A stretch of 64,000 nt of DNA from Ephemerocybe angulata (taxonomy: Eukaryota; Basidiomycota; Agaricomycetes; Agaricales; Psathyrellaceae), in contig JAACJK010000219.1 of NCBI GenBank assembly GCA_013368325.1, positions 1,732,991 to 1,796,990 on the forward strand, given 5' to 3'. Positions 48,018 through 57,700 of this stretch are shown piece after piece; position 1 is the first letter of the stretch, and each line of letters opens with the position of its first letter. Position numbers and translations under genes: made by a program. The notes beneath the pieces are model-generated. The model was not told the DNA's origin, made no database searches, and saw only the letters and a program-made list of their open reading frames with translations.

Positions 48018-48946
48018 ATTGGCCATTGTAGCATCGAACGCGAAGCCTCCAGCGAAACAATTCCGAGTGCATGATATCGTATGGCATCGACCACGGGCTT
48101 GAAGGCGTGATCTTCCAGTTCCAAGCATACTTTGCGACGCCAGGATCATCGAAGGTCTTCCTCCACATAGCCGGGCAGTAAGGACCGCAGGGCCTTGACC
48201 AGTGATTGTTGCTTGAACGAACGTCGAAACCTTCTTCCAAAAGCCTTGCCCTGTCCGCGGGTGAGGCACCTTCTACTAGTAAAGCTTCACCTCCAAAGTT
48301 AAGGCGAGGATAGATTGTGAAGACTGTGTTGTGAGTTATTCCGACCATGTCAGCGGTAGACGGTGCTTCCAAGAGGACGCGAAGCGCGGTGGAATGACCC
48401 ACGAAGACCGATATACGTTGCTGTCCAGAAGTATTAGCCTTAGCAATATCGAGTGGGTTTAGGACCTACCGTTCGGCCTCCATCAAACTTGGTGTACACC
48501 TCGACCCGGCTAGCAACCCTCCGGTATCTTGAGGGAGGGTTGTAGACCACCGATGAATATCCAATTCGTCCAAGCATCCAGTTGAACTCGTCGCCTTGAT
48601 TATTGTCCACGATGATCTCGATGTCAGATCGATGTACCTCACGACTGGTCCAGTCCGTTCGCAACAGGTCGCGGACTGGTGCTCCAGTAATGACCCCTTT
48701 CTCTATAGCGAGTATGCGGAAGAATTCGTCCTGATCATTGGTGCTGGGGATGAACGGAAGTATGAGGTCTCTGATGCGAGTTTTGAATTCATTTGCCACA
48801 ATTTGAGACCCTGGCTCCGGCCAATGCCTCATCGCCCCAAGAGAAGACCATGGCATATGTCGAGCTATAATGGAAAGCAGCTCATATTGGTAGATGGTCG
48901 CGAAGGCTGGGGATAAAGAGGAGGGTGGGGGCACATCAGTCGACAT
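47968..48946 (-). CDS. F-box/nucleotidyltransferase-like family protein, paralog 1
   Basis: A two-exon gene of about 300 residues. ATG 48946 starts MSTDVPPPSSLSPAFATIYQ, followed by an F-box-like helix pair (YELLSIIARHMPWSSLGAMR). A polymerase-beta-type nucleotidyltransferase-like motif follows: GVITGAPVRDLL ... RSDIEIIVD, where the usual GS is GA and the usual DxD is DIE. An intron at about 48413-48471 leads to QQRISVFVGHSTALRVLLEA, then NTVFTIYPRLNFGGEALL and a Cys-rich patch (SRPCGPYCPAMWRKTF). It aligns with the plus-strand gene at 49997 along most of its length. The last codons (PNMQNYEQILHYINP) lie in a dispersed repeat. The two altered motif residues suggest loss of catalysis. Confidence 0.65.
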
Positions 48947-49146
48947 GTGAGGTGGATAAAGCGAAGCCACGGGTGGGTAAAACTAAGCTACGTCTAAGCG
49001 ACACCCCAAACAGGGTACAGATCACCGGTTTCCTCAAGTGGCTTTATCAGCGGTTCATTGGAGACCACAAAACTTTCCAGGTAGCTAAAAGGGATTTGTT
49101 CAACGTGAGTCATGAGGGGCATATCAAAAAAGACCAACGATCACGC

Positions 49147-49773
49147 CTACTTATAGACCAGAAATTCGACAAAGAACTTGTCTGATTCCAGCACGTCAGT
49201 AACTGTCCCATTGCGCTTCGACTTGGAGACGACGAGATTGCCGATCTGGGTCCAGGTGCCATCGCCTTGTTTGAAAGAGTCGTAGCGCATGTTCCGGGGG
49301 CCAGATGTTTGCCGAGTTTTCTGGTACAATAGTGATCATCAGGACCAGATTTATATCCAGGACGGCCGACGGCACTTACTGCCTTCTCAAGGCTGAAGAT
49401 TGACCAGTGATAGCGCTGCTGACGATCCAAATGAAAGGGGAACTGCCGAACACATACGCCAAAATTGACCAAGGGCTGTACTCCAGATGCAGCGACCGGT
49501 TCATGTTCGATGTAGCGGTCGACGTAAAGATCAACGCAACGTGGGTTCTCCTCGAAGCCTGGATGGATAGCAACCGAAACGAGATGGGTCTCTGAGCAAT
49601 GGCTTCCAATTACACAACATTTAACCGTTTGGAACAACCCCTTCTACCAGGACATTTGCGTCACCTGCATGTGGCCCAGGGAAGTGAAATGAACATACGG
49701 ATCGCCCTTCGTCCATGCGTTCGGATATTTTCACGACTTCGCTGTCGGTGTACCTTGCTGCGAGAAGTTCCAT
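49147..49773 (-). CDS. Anonymous three-exon protein between two NTase-like genes
   Basis: A spliced gene of about 170 residues. ATG 49773 starts MELLAARYTDSEVVKISERM and ends its exon at DEGRS. A 55-nt intron joins it to KGLFQTVKCCVIGSHCSETH, then AIHPGFEENPRCVDLYVDRY and RYHWSIFSLEKA. A second intron joins KTRQTSGPRNMRYDSFKQGD, WTQIGNLVVSKSKRNGTVTD and VLESDKFFVEFLVYK. The spacing of IGS and CVDLYVD faintly resembles the nucleotidyltransferase motif of its neighbours, but that may be chance. No family is recognised. Both splices keep frame and have standard ends. Confidence 0.5.
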
Positions 49774-49996
49774 GGATGGCTATACCGGAAATTGGGAGAG
49801 AGGAGAAGGGAGCAGGAAGGGGTTAGGCAAGCAGAACTGTAGAAGTAAACCCCCACAACGACATCATTCCATTGATCAATGATCCGGCGCTGCAAACTCT
49901 TGCAAACTTCAATTGATGATGCGGCAGGGCGCCTAGCCGAGGCTTGACCTGGCTTGACGCCATACGGGACATCTGATAGTACTATCATACGCCTCC

Positions 49997-51194
49997 ATGT
50001 TGAACCACCGCCATCTCCTCGACACGACCGTCGACACCCTTGACAAGGCTGCAGGGAAAGGTACTTACCCAAACTCCTTGTCATGACTCAGCACTCACAA
50101 CGGTTTTAAGATGCACAACGCAGCGGTGGAATACCAGAATGCGTTGTACGCAGCATTCTCCACCCTCTGGATATTCGCGAAGCTGCTCGTGTTGGTCAAA
50201 TAAATCGCCAATGCTACTTCCAGTACAAAGCCGAGATGCGCTTTCGCATCGACAAGTGCTTTGCTCGGTTTGACCTCGACCCCGTGCTCGTGCTCAACTT
50301 CCTTCGCCAGAATGAAGCAATAGTCTCTGGCTCAGCGGCTTTGTCCATTATAACTCCCGGAAGATTCCAACCAGGCGACCTCGATATATATGTGCCGCGA
50401 GGTACCCTGGCTGAGGCAGACGCCTTCTTCACATCTAAAACGCCTTATGTGGACAAATCGGACAATATAACGGCCTGGTCGCGCTACAAGACAGACACCG
50501 AAAGCTGCGCCAACGAGGAAGGTGAGCGGGTTCAGTGAATATAGGCATTGGTGGCATGCTGAAGTGCCCAAGGAATAAGCAAAGTCAGATTCTACAGGAA
50601 CGGGTTATCACCGCGACTTGTCAATGTCATCGAGACACACCTCAAATCAGCGCCTACCGCTGTGCTCATGTTTCATTCGACTCCTGTCATGAACTTCTTT
50701 ACATGGAATACGGTCGTTTCGGCCTATCCCCTGTTCACACTAAATGGTTGGGGTTTGGTGAATGGTAACTTTCGAGAATATCCCTCGAGTGTGGAGCTGT
50801 GCTTGATGAAGTACAGAGGCCGGGGCTTCTCGTTTTATGAATCTGGATGCCAGGCTCGTGGAGAGGTTAGGTGTCGGTTCGATGAGTACTGCGGTCGCAC
50901 TGAGCGGGCTATGAGCGATAGAAGCACCATGAAGGTATCGTTTCACGAAGGGTTCGGGCAGAAGGCGGACCCGATAGACGAGCGATTGAAGTGGAGACTG
51001 GCGTCTCGCACAGAATGCGCCAACAGAGACACTTGGAAACCTTCATCGGGCTTGGTACAATCTGGCATGGACGGTGAAGTTATCGGTGAGTGGAGAAGGT
51101 GGGCCGGAGCAAGGATCAAGCACTCACCAACATATTTTGGCCGACAGGAAAATTCCACGGGCAGAGCGTCGGTCAAATTTCCGGACGGGTGTGA
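49997..51194 (+). CDS. F-box/nucleotidyltransferase-like family protein, paralog 2
   Basis: A protein of about 350 residues. Exon 1 (ATG 49997, MLNHRHLLDTTVDTLDKAAG) splices at about 50055-50110 into an F-box-like segment, IPECVVRSILHPLDIREAAR then VGQINRQCYFQYKAEMRFRI. The nucleotidyltransferase-like motif is intact: EAIVSGSAALSIITPGRF then GDLDIYVPRGTLAEADAFF, i.e. GS followed 14 residues later by DLD. A second intron at about 50522-50571 leads to GISKVRFYRNGLSPRLVNVI, VLMFHSTPVMNFFTWNTVVS and a Cys-containing end (RCRFDEYCGRTERAMSDRS). A last intron (51086-51147) would give the stop at 51194; without it the frame ends at 51264. This architecture is one I associate with expanded agaricomycete families of unknown role. 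Confidence 0.7.
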
Positions 51195-52811
51195 TGACGG
51201 CCCAACGGTACGCGGGGAAATGCATTACTTATTTTCTTGTAACTCAACCGAGGAGGTGACTTAGTTGACTACTTTATCTTCGTTGGCCACTTACCCTCAT
51301 GCGCAATGTCATCCTCTGTTTGAGGTTTATGAATATTGAAGGACGAAGAAGTACATGCGGAACAGTGGCTTTTCGGTGGGCAAAGATTTCATTTCGAGCC
51401 CACCAAGGCCGTAACATATGTGTGTCGGTGAACATTAAGAGTTTCACAATGCGGGAAACAGCATGGGCACCAGAGGTCAAGGCCATTCTCCATGATTTCT
51501 ATAGCCATATTAAAATAACCAAGGCTCCTCGATCTATCCGCGAGTTTGCATAGACCCTCGACAGAGGTGCACCATTGAAACGCCGCAATGACATAGGCCT
51601 CGCCGGTGTGCATGGTATGCATGGGCTCCAGGGATTCCATCGGGTTTCTCCTTCCACTACGAACGTTGCTGTTGGCGCAGGCGGTGCATCGGTGACCAGT
51701 ATTGGCATTAGCATTGAGCGTATACGCGATCGGTTGAAACCATATGCGTTCTTGACACTCCTTGTCCCATTTCTGCCGAATTCGCAGATACCTGCTAGTC
51801 ACTTGGACGTGAGCTCCAATTGCTTGACGGACTAACAGCTTCCATCCATTCTCGTCAGCTGGAGCCGAGACGACCATACTGTCGATATGGGATGGGCAAG
51901 TCCCCCAGATCTATTTTTCTCTTTAGTATCTTTGTCGAACTGCAAGGAGAAACATTGTAGCTTGCCTCTATATCTGCAAGATACCCACTGGCCGCGCTGT
52001 CGTCACTCCTCCCCCCTTCAGGTGAGCTTCCACCTGGTCGATATAGCCCAAGGAAAGAGAGGATATTCAGGAGGGTTAAAGGGAACATTGTAACGTTGTC
52101 ACAATCGTGCCCCCCCAATATATAGTCCTATGGAGTATAAAGCACGCGAGCAACTGTCAACATGTCACGCCGTTTCCAGAATCCAGAATATCAATCTTGT
52201 CTAAACCCGGATAGGTTCCCTGCCGTCCCTGAAGTTTGAACCCTTACTAACTTGATGCTCCTCAGGGTCCACTGAGAACACTGCCCCACGACATTTCAGA
52301 GGAACAGAGGATGCAAGCAACGATGACCACGCCGTGATCAACCCGACTCACAAGGCGACCGTAGGCGCATTCTGTTCAAGAGTACGAGAGGAGTGGATCA
52401 ACAGCGGCGGCCTGTGAATGAACTTGTAAAGGATGGAATCCTACCCATAGTGACGTGCGCTCGAGCAGGGGTATGTGCGCAGCACCCAGGAGGACGAGGC
52501 GGTCCAATCTTACCAACACTCGAAGAAACTGGTGAGCTGCTATCCTTCGTTAAAACGGCGGATCCTAACAAATATTACAGAAAATTCGTAGATTCTTCCA
52601 GTAATCAGGTTGTGGACGAGGGTGGGCTGTGAAGGGTATAAGCGTGCCGGGGGGGATGGCTAGTCCGATAGGCCGGGACTCGAGAAGGGCATAGCCGGAT
52701 GAGCCGGGACTCGAGAAGGGGTGCGGGCATAAGTTAAAGTAGCCGGATGAGCCGTTGTGTGGATCACTTTTCGCCTCATTCACTCATCGTGAAATACTCA
52801 CCATCAACGCC
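51195..52811. other. 1.6 kb with one weak minus-strand frame
   Basis: A minus-strand frame at 51389-51877 (MVVSAPADENGWKLLVRQAI, later AAFQWCTSVEGLCKLADRSR) is long enough to note but has no family and no clear partner exon. Near 52665-52760 short phrases repeat in tandem: gccgggactcgagaaggg twice and tagccggatgagccg twice. The rest shows nothing. Confidence 0.4.
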
Positions 52812-53263
52812 ATGGACTCCCACATGTTGCCTACTGAAGAACAGCGCACTTTTATTGTCAGGGAACTTAACATGTCCTTGGAGGTGCACCGTGGTCGACG
52901 ACCTCCAAGCTGCCCGGAAATGCCGATGAGGCGGCGAGCGTTCGTGAGATGGCTCATGGAGCGATGGTTCTGCCGGTGGCCGATGGATGTAGAGCTGGCT
53001 GCTTTGGGCGTTCTCCCTCAAGAATCGCTCGATCCCGAATACAACCATACTCGTGAAGAGTCGAGGCTGTACGCTCACCACAAGGAAAGAAAGGAGTTGG
53101 TACGTTGTGAATGTCTAGTTTGAGCGAACAGGGTGGGGGCTAAACGGCGCATCAGCAAATTCGGGGACTCATTCGCGAGGAAAGGTGCCGACTCATTTGG
53201 TGGAGGGTGGAGGAGGCTTGGATAGGCCGAGCAATCGATGAGATGATATCGCAATATATTTAG
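52812..53263 (+). CDS. WFxRWP-family small protein, copy 2
   Basis: A two-exon gene of about 130 residues. ATG 52812 starts MDSHMLPTEEQRTFIVRELN. The core reads FVRWLMERWFCRWPMDVELA then LGVLPQESLDPEYNHTREES, and exon 1 ends HHKERKEL at 53099. A 56-nt phase-0 intron with donor gtacgt and acceptor gcatcag leads to QIRGLIREERCRLIWWRVEE, ending AIDEMISQYI at a stop at 53263. Start of exon 2, intron phase and motif spacing match copy 1. Without splicing the frame closes eight codons after the splice point, which supports the intron. No function known. Confidence 0.6.
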
Positions 53264-53346
53264 CCAAGTTTGCATATGATTGCGCTTTTTGGAATCACAC
53301 CCACCTGTGGCCCTTTGTTACAAGTTCTCCCTTCAGTTGTTCGACG

Positions 53347-53749
53347 ATGGTCGCTCACCAATGGACGGCGCCACCACAGGGAGAGTTCATCGAGGGAAAG
53401 CTTCAAGAGTTCATGGACGCGGTGACCAGCAGGAGGAAGGCGCAGATAAGGTTCTTGGTTTGAGAAGATTTCTCTTCTGCCAGAGCTCCTCCTCGGGCCA
53501 CAGGTTCTCGAAACCGACTACGAGATGACCAAGGAGGAGGCCAGCATCTATACTAAGCAGTTGGAGGCGAAGAAGGGGGTAAGTCATTTATCAGTCTCCG
53601 AGAACAACGGTACTCACCTGCGCTTCCTCCAGCAAATCAAAACAGTCTTGCGTTACCGGAGATTGAAGCTGGTGGGGGATGTTGGAGTATCCACCGGGAA
53701 GAGAAGTGCAGTGACAAAAGGTACGCAGCACTTTGCGACGTATTCGTAG
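53347..53749 (+). pseudogene. WFxRWP-family, copy 3, broken
   Basis: The ATG at 53347 gives MVAHQWTAPPQGEFIEGKLQ, similar to the start of the other copies, but the frame stops at TGA 53461. In another frame the family's second half follows at once: LLPELLLGPQVLETDYEMTK then YTKQLEAKKG, a gtaagt donor, and QIKTVLRYRRLKLVG after a ctccag acceptor. The central WFxRWP segment is missing. A deletion with a frameshift explains this; an assembly error is possible. Stop of the last frame is 53749. Confidence 0.55.
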
Positions 53750-53974
53750 TCCCCCAGAGCGATATGTGCCCTGGATCGAGGGAAAATGTATCTTATTTCT
53801 GAGAGAGCGCAACGAAAGTAGAAAGCAGTTAAAGTATAAGAAAGCCGTGAGCCCAACTCCGAAAGCCACGGTGTGGGCGTAGGACCCGATGAGGTGTCCC
53901 GATGCTCTCACACAGCGCTGAAAGACTTGTCGATAAGCGATTAAGGTCCGTGCACGCATCGAAACCAGACTTAC

Positions 53975-54434
53975 CTATAACACCGCGAAAAGGCCTTGCG
54001 CCATTCCAATACTGCCACGGCGCAACAACTGCACGATGACACTCATCAACGCTTTCTGAGATACCCCATACCTGACCTTTGCCACAAAGAACTGTATCAG
54101 AGCATCAACAAAGACATTGAGGGGCATTGCCAGCATATCATCTTCTGTGGAAGGCAAGGCTCCAACCTGCTCTCCTGCAACGGCGAGGTGGACCGACCAA
54201 CTCGTTACCGAGGCCTTGTAACTGTCGTACGCCGCTGCTAAGTCCTTCACAGCTTCGAGGCATTTGGATTTGTTTGCGAGATGGACTTCTCTCGCAAAGT
54301 CTGCAAGGTTCGTGCAGTTGAAATCCTCAAGGAGCTCTCGGGAGGACTAAGAGGGAAAAGCTTTCAATACGACTCTCTGCCTATTCGTGCTGTAAAAATC
54401 TTACTGCTGTGTCAGAGAATATGGAAGAGGCCAT
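53975..54434 (-). CDS. Anonymous helical protein
   Basis: A two-exon candidate of about 135 residues. ATG 54434 starts MASSIFSDTA. An intron of about 58 nt (gtaaga to ctcttag) joins SSRELLEDFNCTNLADFARE, VHLANKSKCLEAVKDLAAAY and SVHLAVAGEQVGALPSTEDD, then MPLNVFVDALIQFFVAKVR. The annotated end GLFAVL is the first in-frame stop. Alternative splices near 54045-54090 could link to a downstream exon with a membrane-like segment (AHTVAFGVGLTAFLYFNCFL) at 53820-53900, which I could not resolve in frame. No family recognised. Confidence 0.45.
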
Positions 54435-54769
54435 AGAAGTCGTGCTGAAACGAATGGCGCGTGGTGACAGTGAAGAGCAAAGGTGCCTTCTTGGGGGAAC
54501 GCGCAATGCGAACACTCATTGGTGGTTGTTGGCATCACTGACCCATGACAGAGAGCACCCGACACTCCCGGCCCTGACAGAAGGAAAGAAAGGCTTATCA
54601 TATTAGGATAGATGATGATCATGGAGACGCCTCGCCGGACCCGAATTCAAAGGAGGTCCGAAGGTTGAACGACCCAAGTTTTGCCTCGTCACGATTGTAT
54701 GCATGCCAAAATTGAAAATTCTCCTCCGTACACATTTGCCAAGTATTTGCGCCCTTTCACTTCACTCCA
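54435..54769. other. Intergenic, no gene seen
   Basis: Between the 5' end of the helical protein gene and the 3' end of the large Zn2Cys6-like gene. A minus-strand frame at 54401-54622 overlaps it but has no support. Confidence 0.35.
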
Positions 54770-57700
54770 TCAAGTTGACAGTTTCTTACTACTGCGAAGA
54801 ACCCGGCCTGGAGGTAGTTCAAGGGGCGAATCCCCTTCCCCTTCCTCGCAATCTAGCTCCGTCAGCTCAGACATGTCAGACATATTGTCGAAAAAGGTGG
54901 TATGGTGTTGTGCCCCACCTAACCCTTCACTCGCCGCACCCTCCGCACCTTGGCTATCCTTACCACCCTGTGCCGAGTTATCCGCGTCATGCTCCGTCGG
55001 CTCAGACTTGTCAGACATATTGTCGAAAAGGGTGGTATGGTGTTGTGCCCCACCTAACCCTTCCCTCGCCGTACCCTCCGCACCTTGGCTCTCCTTCCCA
55101 CCCTCTGCCGAGTTATCCGCGTCATGTCCTCCTGTCTCAGTCTCCCGCTCTGCCTCAACCTCCGTCGTCCCTGCGGTCGTTTCTCCACCTTTGTCCTCCC
55201 GCGGGCCATCCCCTTCCCTGGCGATCGATGTCGTATTAGGCACTTCCTCTCCTGCAACCCTGCGCACTCCTTCTAGAGAAACGGACATGGATGAGTGGGC
55301 ACCAATCTGCTGCGTAGGGCCGGCTACAGTGGGCTGTCTGTTTGGTTGGCTTGGAGGAGTCGAAAAGGGGTTTGATGCTAGAGGAGTTTGGATGGAGCTT
55401 CTGAGAAGCTCAGGCGAAGGGTTCAAAGCCTCGGCCGCATCGGGGGCCGGATTGGCGAACGCAGGAACCAACTCCGTACCCCTTCTTCGAGGAGCGGACA
55501 CGGAAGGGTGGGAACCAGTCTGCTGCGTATGATCGTGGTTTCCTGGGCCACACTTTCCGATACTAAGAGACTGGAAAGATGGGCAGTGGCTGGCTACAGG
55601 ATACTGTCTGTTTGGTTGGCGTGAAAGAGTCGAGAAGCTTCCGTATGGGGCCTGAGGTTGGAAGGGGCCTTCAAAAGTCTCAACCGAAGAGTTGGCAGGA
55701 ACCCAGTGGAAAGCCTCGCCCGCGTTCGGGAAATTACCGAAAGCAGAACGTGAAGTCTCGCCCGCATTCGAGGGCGCCGGATTATCGAACGCCGAAACCT
55801 CGACCACATTCGGGGGCTCCGGAATACCGAACGCAGGAACCGAGTGGAAGGGCTGGGCCGCATTCATGGGCGCTGGAGTAGCGAACATCATATCGTAGAT
55901 TGTGTCGACCTTCTGGCTCAAGTTCCACAAGCATTGCATGTTAATCTCCAGGTTTTTCAAACGGTTGTTCGTGTTTTCCCTGTTGCTGGTCATACCGTAC
56001 AACTCCGTAAGCATTTGCGCTATCCTGACAGTAGAAAAGAGTCATACCTGGCCTCTGCCCTGCGTGCAGCGATTGCTTCATCCACCTCTCCTTGAAAGGC
56101 TACCGAATTTTCCACGGCCTTCTCGAGTTTCGACAACCTCCGTTCCCATTCCTCCCCCACCTCCGTTTGCCTAGAGACACGTTCTTGAAGGGCTTCCAGG
56201 CACTCCGTCCGTATCTCCAACTGGCGGAGCCTCATTTCGTACTCCCTTCCCCGCAGATCAATGGCTGCTACTTCACCGCGCAAAGCGGAGATGAGGTTAC
56301 CCAGTGAAGTTGTTCCTTTAAGAATGTTGGCTACCATCGACCCAAGACCATCGAAATTAGCGATTGACCCTTCGCATCGAGAGAGACGAGTATGGACGCC
56401 AACAGCTGCGTTCAGCTTCTCCAGCTTCTCCTCAAGATCTTGGGATGCCCCTAAATTCGACTCGAATTGGGCCAGGCGGTCTTCAACTTCAGTCAACTGC
56501 TCCTCCAGCTTTGAAACCTGAGTTCGCATCAACACATGGTTCGATTCAAGGGAAGAGAATCGTCCTTGAGCGTGGGATGCGTCTGCCTTAGCTTTGGCCA
56601 TAGCAGCTTCCACCTTTTCGCAGCTTTCCCCCATCTTTACGCAGCGTGTCTCCACCTTTTCGCAGCGCGCCTCAACCTTTACTAGGCGTTCCCCCGTGCA
56701 CTTCTCCACCTTTTCGACGTCACTTCGTATGCTTGCGGTAATCGCGTCGTGGCTTTGATGGTGGGCTTTAGCTGCGGTCGAGGCCAACTGCACGTCGGTC
56801 GTGAGCGTTTTAACATCTTGGCCGAGGCCGTCCAACCGGTTCCTGGCACAAAGCAAGTCGGCTTTGACTTCCGAAGTGGCGCCGATGTTCTTCTCTAATT
56901 TGATGGAGATTTGTCCATTCTCGACGCTCATAGCTTTAAGCTGGTCCGACAGGACTTCGACCTCCTTCAACTGCTGGAGTTTGAGCTTGGACTCTTGTGC
57001 AAAGTTGTCCAGCCTTCTTTCTTTCGCCTCCATCGCCATTGTCCCTTTCTCGACATCGATTTGGAGAGTCCGGAACTCCTCGCGGAAGCGGTTGAGGGAT
57101 TCGACGTTTCGGTTGAGGGTATTAAATGACCCCTGCAACTCAAAGAAACGGGAGTTGAAAGTCGAAATTCGCTCTCTAAGAACCAGAGCTGTTTCAGTGT
57201 CGGCAAGTGAGTCGGGTAAAGCGGCGTCTTTGGCGGGCGGGCGATTCGCCTCTGTTGATGTTTTGTCGAGGGCTTCAATGGCAGCAGGATCCACTTGTTC
57301 ATCTTTTTGAGACTCCCTCGGTCTGGCGACGTCGCCATTTCCGTTAACCTAAAGTAGGCCCCTATCAGTCGTTTACGAATCTCCCGCAAAGCTAGAAACG
57401 TACCGTGGAAAGGCCTGCCTTCAGAGATAGTCCAGTCGAGCGCGTCCCCGAAACCAAGTAGCGATTTTCTGGAGTGTGGGGGAGAGATACACTCGTCACG
57501 TCCGTCGATGAGGAGGTGTGAGGTGGAGTGCGAGAGACGCCGGAAATGGGAGGAACGTTCGGCACGTCCGTCGATGCTGAAGTGGAGGCAGAAGGAGCGT
57601 CCTCTTCAAGAATGTTGTCATGAACCGCTGTTGACCGGGAGGGCTTCGCGATCAAGGGACCGACAGTGACGCCGCTCGGTTTAGAGGGTCCCAGACTAGC

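Noticed and set aside
48947..48970. Taking 48970 as the start of nucleotidyltransferase-like paralog 1
   Set aside because: That codon is GTG; the ATG at 48946 is the first plausible start and loses only eight residues.
55054..55276. Frames overlapping the 135-bp duplication on either strand
   Set aside because: They are shadows of the large minus-strand gene, whose frame is open for 414 codons here and whose duplication keeps that frame.
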